Shown here: positions 1 to 9,015 of the stretch, in pieces
Numbering within the stretch: the first letter of the stretch is position 1
How the letters are laid out: every line of letters starts with the position of its first letter
Assembly: GCA_009663005.1 (NCBI GenBank)
Contig: CM018909.1
Location: forward strand, 11,609,929-11,622,428
Direction: 5' to 3'
DNA from: Actinidia chinensis
Taxonomy: Eukaryota; Streptophyta; Magnoliopsida; Ericales; Actinidiaceae
Length of the DNA: 12,500 bases
The notes under the pieces: model-generated
What the model was told of the DNA's origin: nothing
The model's database searches: none
What the model saw: only the letters and a program-made list of their open reading frames with translations
Made by a program: the position numbers and the translations under genes

Positions 1-472
1 TGCAACTTTATTGTCACAAACAAACTATCTCGGAGTTGGGAGCAAAACCAATCTCCATTAACAGTCTTCTAAGCTACAGTAATTCACACAACCCTTTAGC
101 CATTCCACGAAACTCAGCTTCGACACTTGATAGTGCAACTATCTTCTGTTTCTTACCCCTCCAAGTAACCAAATTCCCTCGAACAAAGGTGAAATAGCCC
201 GAGGTGGATTTCCGATCCATGATGTTCCCTGACCAATCTACGTCTGCATACCCTTCTACTATTAGGTGGTTGTTCTTTGAAACATGAGCCCCTTTTCCAG
301 GGGAAGACTTTAGATATCTTAAAATTTGTATGACGGCACGTGCTCATATGATCTTCACTCGGACAATGCATAAATTGACTTACAACACTTACTGCATACG
401 CAATGACAGGTCACATGTGAGAAAGATAAATAAGCTTACCTACCAGTCTTTGGTACCTCCATTTGTCTGTCA
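1..472 (-). mobile_element. Outer Ty1/Copia element, 3' pol segment (left of the Gypsy insertion)
   Basis: This segment continues the Copia pol gene that stops at 9075. Read on the minus strand it carries the end of the RT thumb and connection, then RNase H, in the expected order for a Copia element. It continues past base 1, where the rest of RNase H and the 3' LTR should lie. It is part of the same element as 9075-12500, split by the Gypsy insertion. Confidence 0.92.
1..472 (-). pseudogene. pol: Copia pol: end of RT and RNase H, degenerate and interrupted
   Basis: Starting from the Gypsy boundary, the minus strand reads YQRLVGKLIYLSH, then IAYAVSVVSQFMHCPSEDHM (about 345-410), which is the standard RT-RNase H connection of plant Copia elements. 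A frameshift near 340 leads into LRYLKSSPGKG. RNase H follows with EGYADVDWSG (catalytic Asp region near 235-260), DRKSTSGYFTF (near 185-220), RGKKQKIVALSS and VEAEFRG (near 100-150). Visible lesions are a TGA in the SHxRPDIAY block near 402-404, a TAG at 76-78 where a Trp codon is usual, and a frameshift before the final CDNK motif near 8-25. The gene was cut from its RT catalytic part by the Gypsy insertion. Confidence 0.92.
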
Positions 473-477
473 GTACT
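473..477. repeat. Target-site duplication, left copy (GTACT)
   Basis: The five bases GTACT directly precede the TG of the left LTR and are repeated directly after the CA of the right LTR. A 5-bp duplication is the usual integrase signature of Ty3/Gypsy elements. The Copia reading resumes on its far side. Confidence 0.93.
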
Positions 478-1099
478 TGTCACGCCCCGGTCAAACAAGA
501 CCCGGCCACGTAAGCAAATAACTCAAAATGAAAAAAGTCTCGAAAATAATACTCACAACACCGTCCATAATATCAGAGTACAATTAAATCTCTCCCATGG
601 GACCATGCTCTCATGACTATCAAATACAAAATTACATATATGATAGTACATGAACCATGCCCACATCGGGCCAAAGCATAACAATTCCCCAAAAATATAT
701 ATATTCACAAGTTCATTAACCCAAAATAAGCAACTGCAACCAGATGCCCTCAAGACTCGGGGTATACCTCGGTCTTGAATTTATTTTATAAGTAAATGTG
801 AGTAGCCTTAAAGATTTAATAATGGGTTTGCGCCTCAAGTCAAAATCATGATACAATGTATATGATGAAACAGAGCAATACGATGTGCTTCTCATCATAT
901 CAAATACTCCCTTTTTTGATTCATAATTTCTCAAATCAATAGTTTCAAAAAATTTTTCAACTTTCTCCTCAAAATTATTTATCCAATCCCTGCCGAATGA
1001 CAAACTAGACTAGTTACTAAACCCCGGCCTCATTACGCCCAAGGCATATAAGACAATATCACGGCCACTTTCGGTTACAATCGAGGGCTTGCTTCCCCT

Positions 1100-1109
1100 C
1101 CCGCGCGGG
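1100..1109. repeat. GC palindrome in left LTR
   Basis: CCCGCGCGGG, a perfect 10-bp palindrome in otherwise AT-rich LTR sequence, followed by a T run. It matches the position of a differently arranged palindrome in the right LTR. Confidence 0.7.
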
Positions 1110-2194
1110 TTTTTGGTCTCTTACCATGGACTTATTTCTAAGCCATCTTTATTTCGGGTACACTAGTTCCCAATCGTACTACTCTACTCATCCGGTACTA
1201 CTTAGCGGTCATTCCTAAAAACAAGTTCCGAAGTTTCAAACTTCTAGTTCCTCCTCAATTCTAATTTATTTCCTTTAAAACTTTTCATTTCCCCCAAGTT
1301 CCTATTATACATGAGAGTTACTATTACTATATTCAACACAACCCACTCATATGCAAGATAACCCAAAATCAAATCAATAAGGTCATTTTGATAAAAATAT
1401 TTTAATTAGCTAACCATCAAATTAATTCCAAGCATTTATGAGCAATATAAAATCCATAAATCCCCCTATTTAAGCACATGTTTAAATTAAAATTTTTCAC
1501 ATTTCTAACTTTAATCCTCCTCATAAAGAAATTATGCTCTGAACCAAATTAGATTTTTCATGCTAGGATTTGTTCTCAATAAATCCTCAATCGGCTAAGT
1601 CTAAGCTATCAACACACAATTCCAAATTAAACCCAACAAACTAACCCCCTTTCCCTCACTTCAACTGGAAAAACTTTCAAACAATGGTTGAGAAGAAGGT
1701 ATGGCTAAATTCATTTGCCCTTCCGATTTTGAATTTTTTTGGGCCATTCGACCCTCCTTGAGTAGGTGATAATCTTCCAAAGAACACTATCCAATTCTCA
1801 CTCTAACTCACATCGAAAATTAGTTTTCAAGTTTTCAAAGTTGAAAACACCCACTTTCTCTTTTTAAAACAGGGCAAACCAGAGACAAAGGAAAAAAAAA
1901 GTGAGAATGGAAAAAAGAAGTCTCAAGTCAGAGAAAAAAAAGAAAGGAAAAGTAAAAATATTTTTTAGACCATTTGGTCTTGTTTGGTTCCAATATTAGT
2001 AAAGGGCCAATATTGACCAACTAAATAACTCATTCTCTCACAAGCCATTGTAAGCCAATCAAGCCCATTTAGTCACTTGCAATGTAAATATGCTCACACT
2101 CAATAGCCCAATATAATTACACTAGCCTCAATTACACAAGGGACCTATTAAGATTAATTAAATTACATGCCGCACTTCTACCTAAATCATACGT

Positions 2195-2243
2195 TGTATA
2201 ATAATATTATATACACACAGATACACATACACACATATACATG
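2195..2243. repeat. CA/TA-rich tract in left LTR
   Basis: A run of mixed ATA, CACA and TATA dinucleotides, the counterpart of the longer TA tract in the right LTR. The tract has changed in length and composition between the two copies. Confidence 0.8.
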
Positions 2244-2305
2244 TGGCATGATTGATATCATACCTGTGTCTTAATTTTCTTACGTTCATAAAGAAAAACC
2301 TTACA

Positions 2306-2316
2306 CCTCTACCACT
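2306..2316 (-). promoter_or_regulatory. Probable polypurine tract
   Basis: On the element strand the bases just before the 3' LTR read AGTGGTAGAGG, purine-rich and directly abutting the TGTAAGG start of the LTR. This is where the plus-strand primer is expected. The tract is short and interrupted by two T residues, so it is called mainly from position. Confidence 0.55.
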
Positions 2317-2360
2317 TAAAGAAATTTCTCCACGAAATTAGATCAACATAACCAGATGGG

Positions 2361-2660
2361 TTAAAAAGAATCTTGATATTTTGTGCGAACTTTCAGACTC
2401 GCGCTCCCACGGTGCCTTCTTCTCCACCCATGGTGAAGGCCATGAATCTTCAACCAAATGGTATGGTTTTCTTCTAAAAAGCATGGTCCCCGCGTTTCCA
2501 TTACAGCTATCGGTTGCCTCCTCATATATGTCTCATTGATAACAAGATCTCCCCTCCCAATCCAAACTGTGGTGAAGGATGCGGGTTCATCTTCGCAATA
2601 TCGAAACATGAAACCCATTTGGCGGTGGTCAATTAAGACGAATGTCACAAGCTCCACCAC
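2361..2660 (-). pseudogene. pol: C-terminal end of Gypsy pol with chromodomain-like segment
   Basis: One frame is open for 99 codons and ends at TAA (2361-2363), 55 bp before the 3' LTR, so this is probably the natural end of pol. The frame starts in the post-integrase GPFEIL region and carries FRYCEDEPASF then VINETY and QPIAVMETR, matching the HVSMLRKY...YEE.PI.ILDRK order of plant chromoviruses. The expected WE/ESEM chromodomain block appears in another frame (WERESE, near 2395-2415), so frameshifts lie inside the open stretch. In relatives this segment binds histone marks and biases insertion to heterochromatin. Identification as a chromodomain is by order and short motifs only. Confidence 0.72.
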
Positions 2661-2699
2661 AAAAATCTCAAATGGGCCATAAAACCTTGGGCTATAGGC

Positions 2700-3860
2700 T
2701 TTGCTGCTATGCCAAACCGCATTATATTCTTCCAGCTATTCCCAACCCCGCTTCTACCCCTCTTGGGTTTGAAACCTTCAAGACACGTGATCTCCCATGG
2801 TGATTCCAAGTGATGTTTTCTCCGGGTCAGCGTATTTCTTTTGACGACTCTGTGCCGTAAGTAACGTTTTCCTAATCAAATTACTTCTCAGTTGTATCAC
2901 AAACCCACTGACTTCGCTATTCTGCCTTCCCCCGAGTTGTCAGTCCAACATATAGGTGACCTACACGGTCTTCCATACAATGCTCAAAAGGTGCCCATCC
3001 CATGCTCCTTGATAGGCTATTTATTATATGCAAATTCGAAACAAACTAAGTGTGGAATATCCTCACATGATCTCCCGAAAATCAAGCACACATACCCGAA
3101 GCATGTCTTCCAAATTTGAATATTAACGCTCAAATTGCCCGTCAGTCTGAGGGTGACACGCCTTGCTTAATCTCAAAATCAGAGCCAAGAGCTGACTGCA
3201 TCCCTTTCCAAAGACGATATAAAATGCTGGTCTCTATCAAAAACGATAGATACCGGAACTCCATGAGTCGAACGATTTCCGAACAGAAATGATGCTAAGA
3301 TTCCTCCTACCATTTGACAGACGATAGACGAAATTGGGCAGATTTGGTCAAACGTCTACCACAACGACCCAACGTTGTCATGCCCTTTAAGTGACCTAGG
3401 CAAACCGGACACAACGTCCATCGGATATGCTCCCCTTTTTTACTCCGCAACTGGTAAGGTTGTAACACCTCGCTGGTTTTTGGTACTATCGCGTAGAGAC
3501 TTCTCAGTTTCATTGTGACAAGTCAACAACTTCGCAACGAACAGCAACATCTTTGTTCATTCGCCTCCACCAAAACTGGCGACACAATCAGATACATCTT
3601 CGTCCCTCCAAACTGACGCAAGTCGCGAATTATGAAACTCACGAAGAACATTGTCTCTATTAGACAAGGTACGTAATAATCTATACTTATAGCCTCAAAC
3701 CCTGATCCGAGATTCAAAATCCAATCTGTCGGTCCTACACTCTAGCAATACGGTCACAAAGCGGCCTGGCTTCTAACGTCTTGGTTGTTTGTGCCTCAAT
3801 AACCGACTGATGATAGATGGTTCCACAGATAACATGAACAATGTAGCAAACTCGTCCGTC
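2700..3860 (-). pseudogene. pol: Gypsy integrase (zinc, catalytic core and C-terminal parts), degenerate
   Basis: Remnant of the enzyme that inserts the element cDNA. The zinc-binding region is visible as FGGTKMY near 3590-3615 and a LLTC remnant of the CxxC near 3530. In the catalytic core the first Asp block reads MDVVSGLPRSLKGHD (about 3378-3422), followed by RLTKSA near 3340. The second block DRDQHF is intact at 3221-3238, and the third, HPQTDGQFER with the catalytic Glu, is intact at 3126-3155. Further down, MGWAPFEH near 2975-3000 matches the usual GMAPFEALYGR block. Frames change repeatedly between blocks. No DDE residue seems lost, unlike in the outer Copia integrase. Confidence 0.87.
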
Positions 3861-3879
3861 TCGTGAGAAGCAAATCATA

Positions 3880-4560
3880 CTCACCGAGATTTGAAGCATT
3901 TTCCACTCATGAATGAAATACTCGCCAAATGTGCTAAGGGATTTTCTACTAGAGCATTGGCACAACGTGGCCTCCTGGGATGATAGTGTAATTCAAAGTC
4001 GTAGTCCTCCATGTACTCCATCCAACGTCGCTGCCTTAAAGTTAGTCTTTTTATTTGAATAGATACTTCCAGCTCTTGTGATCTGAAACACTTCAAACTG
4101 TTCCCCATACAATAAATTGCCTCCAACTTTTCAATGCGAAATAACGTGTAAGCTCAAGTCATGAGTTGGAGATTTTTGTTCTGTTTCTTCAACTGACGTG
4201 ACCATCCGCAATCACTTTTCCAACTGCATCAACACCAACCCAAGTCATCATGTGAAGCATCGCAATATACGATATAAACCCACCTCGTTCTGGTATAACA
4301 AGAATCGATGCCGAAGTCATCTCTTCTTAACTCTTGAAACGAATGCTCGCAAGCATCGTTCAAAAAAAAAACGAATTCCTTTCCTCGTAAGTCAAGTCAT
4401 CGGTGCCGCTAGACGTGAAAAGTCTTCTACAAATCGTCGATAGTAACCGGTTAAACCCAAGAAACGACGAATCTCGAATACGGTCTTTGGTCCTTTCAAT
4501 TCATCACTGCCTCAATTTTCGATGAGTCAACCGCTACTCCACTCGCCGAAACAACGTGAC
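3880..4560 (-). pseudogene. pol: Gypsy RT connection and RNase H domain, degenerate
   Basis: The connection segment is recognisable from GLTGYYRRFVEDFSRLAAPM (near 4395-4460), normal after Gypsy RT. RNase H follows: YCDASHD at 4247-4267 carries the first catalytic Asp, SRQLKKQ lies near 4180-4195, and the end of the domain reads LRQRRWMEYMEDYDFELHYHP (about 3984-4046), in one open frame from 4126 to 3881. The usual ADALSRK motif is degraded. RNase H would remove the RNA strand during reverse transcription. Stops and frameshifts separate the blocks. Confidence 0.87.
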
Positions 4561-4639
4561 TAAGAAACTTCCCCTCGGCAACAAAATTCCGCACTTGCTA
4601 AACTTAGCATACAAACGATTCTTCGCGCAAGCTGTAGCA

Positions 4640-5344
4640 CATCCTTAAATACTCCTCATGTGACTCACCCGATGGCGTAGTAGATCAAATGTCATCCACT
4701 AACAAACTAGAAAAAAAAAAAAAAACAAACCGACAAGATATTGATAAATGCGATTCATTCCGTCCTGAAAGCCTGCTTGCGCATTCGTAAGACGCAACGG
4801 CATAACAAGAAACTCAGATGTCCGTAGCGTGAGCGAAAAGCTGTCTTCGCATATCTCCCTCTTACCGTAATTGATGATACCCGATCTCTCAAATCGATTT
4901 TCGAAAAACAATTTGAACCCTTCAATTGATCAAACAATCATCAATTTTAGGAGTGGATACTGTCTTACCGTCACATGATTCAATCGTCGGTAATCACACA
5001 ACTTCGAAGTGATTCCATCATTCTTCTTAGCAAACAGTCCTTGAATCTGAATCTCACTCTTGTAACTCTGCCGGTGCCAAAACGTACGGTATTACAGAAA
5101 TAGCTCGGTGCCCGGTATAAGATCAATGAGAATTAAATATTCCGATTGGTTGTAACTCTATCAGTCTTCCGGAAAGACATCCGGAAAGTCGCAAACAATC
5201 GGTGGCAAGGCCACACTAGCCACATTACTCTCGTCAACCAAGCAAGTCGAGAAAAGAAAATTTAACTCTCCTTGCCTGCACACATCAGTTGATGATGGGA
5301 CAAAACCACAACCTCGATCTCCCACAAAATGAAAATGGTCACCC
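4640..5344 (-). pseudogene. pol: Gypsy reverse transcriptase domain of pol, degenerate
   Basis: Remnant of the polymerase that copies the element RNA into DNA. It opens with the protease-RT linker ending VCDFPDVFPED (about 5161-5193), an uninterrupted stretch from 5346. The RT follows with a CxDYRRLN-like block near 4980-5010, DQLKGSNCFSKIDLR near 4887-4935 (first catalytic Asp in SKIDLR, 4887-4904), RYGH and FLVMPL blocks near 4790-4850 split between two frames, and the catalytic VDD of the FVDD-type motif at 4691-4699. A run of 15 T on the element strand (4711-4725) sits just upstream of VDD where the normal hydrophobic strand should be. The start of RT after FPED is poorly conserved and probably has small deletions. 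Confidence 0.88.
4711..4725. repeat. A15/T15 homopolymer inside the RT remnant
   Basis: Fifteen A in a row on the plus strand, T on the element strand, 11 bp from the VDD codons. The family has a Phe/Val-rich strand here, so TTT codons probably seeded a slippage expansion. Confidence 0.9.
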
Positions 5345-5690
5345 ATGGGTGTATAAAAGTAACCCTATGCCGTACACAATCTATCATGGCACGATAGCCT
5401 GTCAACCATTCTTATACCTAGGATTACATCAAAGCTAGTCATGCAGCCCCCCACAACACAACAAGTCAAACACAAAACGTTGGGATCAGCAATCTCAACT
5501 CTCGCAAGATCTACAAACACGTCTCAAGGTGTCCTACCTCCCACTGGAGTGTCCAACATAAAGCCACTGAATCTAATACTTCAACCTATAATCCCAATGC
5601 CAAGCGAAGATGATGCGATGAATGAAATGACGCTCCCGTGTCTATGATAACACGAGCCAGAATTAAACCACAAGAAAAGTACATCGTTAC
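5345..5690 (-). pseudogene. pol: Gypsy aspartic protease domain of pol, degenerate
   Basis: Retropepsin-type protease that would cleave the gag-pol polyprotein. The catalytic motif IDTGAS is intact at 5629-5646, preceded by ARVI. Downstream pieces in the expected order are a DTPVGG match near 5540 and MTSFDVILG near 5405-5435, which corresponds to the conserved hydrophobic-Gly region of retropepsins. Frameshifts separate these blocks, and stops occur between them and before the RT linker. It lies between gag and RT, as in all Ty3/Gypsy elements. Confidence 0.85.
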
Positions 5691-5699
5691 GATAGAGGT

Positions 5700-7048
5700 T
5701 CCAACTGCGCTCCTGTTCCCTGCGGTCCCCGACGTCCCTGTTACTGATGTCATAGCATAACTCGCCCCAAGTCCCTGGACCCCTGCTGACCTTTAGGCCT
5801 GTGATCTAGACTGATATGAATCTGTGCTATATAATGCTGGAGTATTCCTGAGGCCTGGACTGACTGAGTAGTTTGTTTGTGATCTTGTTAGTTCCCTGAT
5901 TGTTCTTCTTTTGTGTGCACTTCCGATGATTGACCAACCTAACCAACGTGATAGCAGTATGTGGCCCTCTAATCTTGTGACTGTCCCGTGCTTGACTATG
6001 GGGTTGACCCCTCTAGTGCTATTGCCGTAGCTGCCTCTATCAGTGGGCAATCCTACACAGTGCCCTGGCTAGTGATAAAAACAACCAAAACTAATTTCGG
6101 GCCCTCCCCTTGAATGTCTGGCAGATGATGCTACTGAAGTGGATGGGTGAAGAACTAGCAGGATGCTGCTGCTTTTGAATGTAGACTTCTTCGGCTTCTA
6201 GAAAATCGCCCCCAGACTGGTTGCTATTTCCTCTCGTGGTTGAGTTTTGGGATTTGTAATCTTCCTAGTCTCACAGGTCCTCCTCAATAGCTGCCGCCTG
6301 CCACAAACCATGGTAGAGTAAATCTTGATCAAGTTCCCCGCAATCTTGTTCTTATGGACGGCCTAAGCCCCCTCATAAACTGTTTTGCCTTCTCCTCCTC
6401 CGTTGACACAAAAAGCCTTTGCAAACCTCGATAAACTAGTGAATTTGGCTTCATATTGAGCCACAGTCATACTTCCTTGGACTAAATTAATGAATTACAT
6501 CCTCAATGCCTCCTTTGTTGTGTCTGTAAAGTACTAATCTAGAAAAACCGTCCTAAACGTTCCCATTTCTTAGTCACACTCTCCTCCATGGTCTTCCACC
6601 ACTGGAGAGCGTCCCCTGGCAACTGATAAGATTCAAACAATACTCTCAATTCCTCCTCCGTACCCAAAATTGGTATTTAAGGCTCTAATGACCTGCGCCA
6701 TCCAATCCTCTGCCATCAAGGAGTTCCGGGTTCACCCTTAAAAGTAGGTGGGCGAAGTTGAAGAAGGCATTCATAGACGTGGTAGCTCTAGTGTCAGTTG
6801 CTCTAGCCGGCACTTGCAATTGCCTGCACTGTATTTCCTTACCACTTGTTCAATGCAGTTGAACACCCCTTGCATAAATCCGCACCACCAAAAACCGCAG
6901 GTAGAGCACATCCCACATTTCCTCAGCTCCTCCCCCCATCACCGGACTCTTGGTGATTTTTCGCCATCGCTTCTTCATGAATTCCACGAGCCCCGCGGTG
7001 CTCCCGTTAAGTTGACTCGCTCGGACCTCGAGCTTGTCGTGGTGGCAG
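5700..7048 (-). pseudogene. gag: Gypsy gag (capsid/nucleocapsid), degenerate
   Basis: Remnant of the structural gag protein that would form the virus-like particle. A basic N-terminus of the form PPRQARGP, typical of Tekay-like gag, starts at 7048, but the expected ATG reads CTG there, so the start appears lost (inferred). Next comes a Retrotrans_gag-type core at about 6330-6780, with recognisable pieces PPTFKGEPG, AEDW, WWKTMEESV, GSMTVAQYEAKF and FMRGLRP in more than one frame. A zinc-knuckle remnant follows at about 6045-6083, with C, GH and DCP elements, a His where the second Cys is expected, an internal stop and a frameshift. Stops and frame changes throughout rule out a working product. 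In intact relatives gag and pol form one long ORF. Confidence 0.85.
6045..6083 (-). pseudogene. Decayed gag zinc knuckle
   Basis: On the minus strand the CX2CX4HX4C nucleocapsid knuckle is recognisable as CFY, then PGH, then DCP. The second Cys codon reads CAC, the next codon is TAG, and a base is missing before DCP, so the motif is broken three ways. Confidence 0.65.
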
Positions 7049-7271
7049 TTCACATAATGCCACAAGAAAATGATAAGATAATCATTATCAATTTATAATT
7101 AAATCAAAACATTGCCTATATGTATTGCCAAATAATTAACAAGATGACTTTTTATGTATTTCATGTTAGTATTCAATACTAGTAACATCCTCGTGTTTAC
7201 CTATCAATACCTAGACAATTAGACAAACGTGTCTAACCACCCCACGATTTATCATAGGTATCGAACCTAGA
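7049..7271 (-). other. Untranslated leader of the Gypsy element
   Basis: An AT-rich stretch between the primer-binding site and the inferred gag start. I see no ORF, no conserved protein remnant and no clear hairpin. This is where the packaging and 5' untranslated sequence of the genomic RNA would lie. Confidence 0.6.
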
Positions 7272-7283
7272 GCTATGAGACCA
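7272..7283 (-). promoter_or_regulatory. Primer-binding site, initiator tRNA-Met type
   Basis: On the element strand, four bases after the 5' LTR, the sequence TGGTCTCATAGC matches the common plant initiator-Met primer site TGGTATCAGAGC at 10 of 12 positions. The similarity continues into AGGTTCGATACC, which resembles the complement of the tRNA T-arm. Minus-strand DNA synthesis would be primed here. The two mismatches fit general decay of the copy. It is not a tRNA gene. Confidence 0.85.
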
Positions 7284-7851
7284 TGGGTGTCACGCCCCGG
7301 GTCAAATAAGACTCGACCAGTAAGAAAACAACTCAAAATGAAGAAAAGTCAGCGAAAATAAGACTACAACATCCTGTCATAATATCAGAGTACAATTTAA
7401 ATTCCCTCCCATAGGACATCCTGTCTCCATGAGCTATCAATACCAAAATTATATATGAATGGACAATGCCCACACCAGGCCAAAAGAATATTATAATTTC
7501 CCCAAAAAATATAAAATTTTTTTATATTCACAAGTTCATTAAACCAAAATAAGCAATTGGCAACCAATATGTCTCCAGAAACTCGGGGTTAGATCTCGGA
7601 TTGAAATGTATTTTCTAGTAAAGGTTGAGTTGAGTTACATAAAAGATTTACTAATGGGTTTGAGCCTCAAGCAAAATCATGATACAGAATTTCTAATCAA
7701 TAGTTCACAAATTTTTAACTTTCTCGCAAAATTATTTATCCAATCTTACCGAATGACATACCTAGGCTAGTACATAAACGACCTCATATGCCAAGCATAT
7801 GAGACATATCCGGCCAACTTTTCGGTACTAATCGCGGGCTTGGCTTCCCCT

Positions 7852-7861
7852 CCCCGCGGGG
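7852..7861. repeat. GC palindrome in right LTR
   Basis: CCCCGCGGGG, a perfect 10-bp palindrome preceded by CCCCT and followed by a T run on the plus strand. It is the counterpart of the palindrome at 1100-1109. Confidence 0.7.
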
Positions 7862-8954
7862 TTTTTTGGTCCTCACCGTGGAATTAGTCTAAGCCACTTA
7901 TTCTGGGTATTACTAATTTACCAAATCCAGGTATACCTAGCATGTCATTCCTAAAAAACAAGTTCCAAGTTTCAAACTTCTAGTTCAATCCTCAATTCCA
8001 AATTTTATTTTCTTTCAAACTTTTCATTTCATAACCAAGTTTCTATTTTATACATAGAGTTAATATATTACTAATTATTTAACACAACCAACAAAATTAC
8101 AAGATAACCCAATCATCAATATAAGTCATTTTTGAATAAAAAATATTTCAATGTTTGTAACTACTATCAATTATGCCTAAGCATTTATGAGCAATAATTA
8201 AAATTAATAAATCTAATATTTAAGCACAATAGTTTAAATTAAAAAATTTTTCGCATCTCTAACTTTAAAAATCTCCTCATTAAAAGAAATTATGCCATGA
8301 AAAAAAATTAGATTTTTCATGCTAGGGTTTGTACTCAATAAATACCTCAATAGGCTAAGTAAGCTATCAACACAATTCAAGATTAAACCCCAACAAAACT
8401 AACCCCTTCCCTCAAATCAATGAAGAAAAAGTTTCAAAAAATGGTTGAGAAAAAGGTATGGCCGAAATTTTACTTTGCTCGATTTTTTAAATTTTTTGGC
8501 TCAAGGCGTAGTTCCGCGTTGAGTAGGTGATAATCTTCAAAGAACTACTATCTATTCTCACTCTAATCACTCGAAGAAAATTAGTTTCAAAGTGGAAAAA
8601 CCCACTTTCTCTTTTTAAAACAGGGCAAAAACCAGAGACAAAGGAAAAGAAAAAAACGTGAGAATGGAAAAAGGAAGTCTCGTCAAAGAGGAGAAAGAGG
8701 AAGTTTTAAGTAAAAAAAATATTTTTAGACCATAGTCTTGTTTGGTTCCCAAAAATTAGTAAAGCCAATTATAACCAACTAAATAACCCATTCTTTCACA
8801 AGCCATTGGAAGCCCCCCATTAGTCAACTTGTAATTTAAAATGGCTCACACTCAATAGCCAATATAGTTACACTTAGGACCAATTACACAATGGGGACCT
8901 AATTAAATTAAATTAAGACATGCCCCAAAATTTACCCAAATCCATAACGATGTG

Positions 8955-8965
8955 TATATATATAT

Positions 8966-8985
<20 letters not shown>
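8955..8985. repeat. TA microsatellite in right LTR
   Basis: About 31 bp of nearly uninterrupted TA dinucleotides followed by CACA. In the element U3 it lies about 85-115 bp from the LTR start and could include the TATA box, but slippage makes any such assignment uncertain. Confidence 0.88.
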
Positions 8986-8995
<10 letters not shown>

Positions 8996-8998
<3 letters not shown>

Positions 8999-9001
8999 GT
9001 G
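8996..9001. promoter_or_regulatory. G-box core CACGTG in U3 of the 5' LTR
   Basis: The palindrome CACGTG, in the context GCCACGTGTA on the element strand, resembles a plant G-box/ABRE-type bZIP or bHLH site. It lies about 70 bp into the LTR, upstream of the TA tract. The left LTR has CATGTG at the same place. Function is inferred from the motif alone. Confidence 0.45.
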
Positions 9002-9007
9002 GCATGA

Positions 9008-9015
9008 TGACGTCA
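9008..9015. promoter_or_regulatory. TGACGTCA bZIP-like palindrome in U3 of the 5' LTR
   Basis: A perfect 8-bp palindrome of the CRE/C-box type bound by plant TGA and other bZIP factors, 6 bp from the G-box core. The left LTR reads TGATATCA here. No direct evidence of binding can be drawn from the sequence. Confidence 0.45.

Larger units (their letters stand above)
478..2305 (-). repeat. 3' LTR of the Gypsy element (left copy)
   Basis: Long terminal repeat of 1828 bp that matches 7288-9069 along its whole length with many small indels and substitutions. It starts TGTCACGCCCCGG and ends CCTTACA on the plus strand, so on the element strand it starts TGTAAGG and ends GGGGCGTGACA. It contains no gene; ORFs such as 553-753 and 716-1003 have no family resemblance. 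Recognisable landmarks shared with the other LTR are a GC palindrome near 1100, a purine-rich tract near 1880-1960 and a CA/TA-rich tract near 2195-2240. As the downstream LTR it would supply the polyadenylation end of the transcript. Confidence 0.95.

Noticed and set aside
330..521. Plus-strand ORF of 63 codons
   Set aside because: It is antisense to the Copia RT-RNase H connection and runs into the Gypsy LTR; no protein family is recognisable.
716..1003. Minus-strand ORF of 95 codons in the left LTR
   Set aside because: It lies wholly in LTR sequence, is not kept in the other LTR because of indels, and has no recognisable domain.
1870..1970. Purine-rich tract in the LTRs (also near 8620-8720) as a second polypurine tract
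   Set aside because: It is inside both LTRs, not at the internal-LTR boundary where plus-strand priming occurs. It is better seen as a simple low-complexity stretch.
5441..5647. Plus-strand ORF of 68 codons over the protease region
   Set aside because: It is a shadow of the Gypsy protease, whose IDTGAS motif lies on the opposite strand within it.
6748..7098. Plus-strand ORF of 116 codons
   Set aside because: It is antisense to Gypsy gag and its leader. The composition is low in recognisable motifs, and the gag reading on the other strand explains the bases.
7255..7285. tRNA-like sequence (GGTTCGA context)
   Set aside because: It is the complement of a tRNA 3' end next to an LTR, hence a primer-binding site. 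There is no cloverleaf around it.
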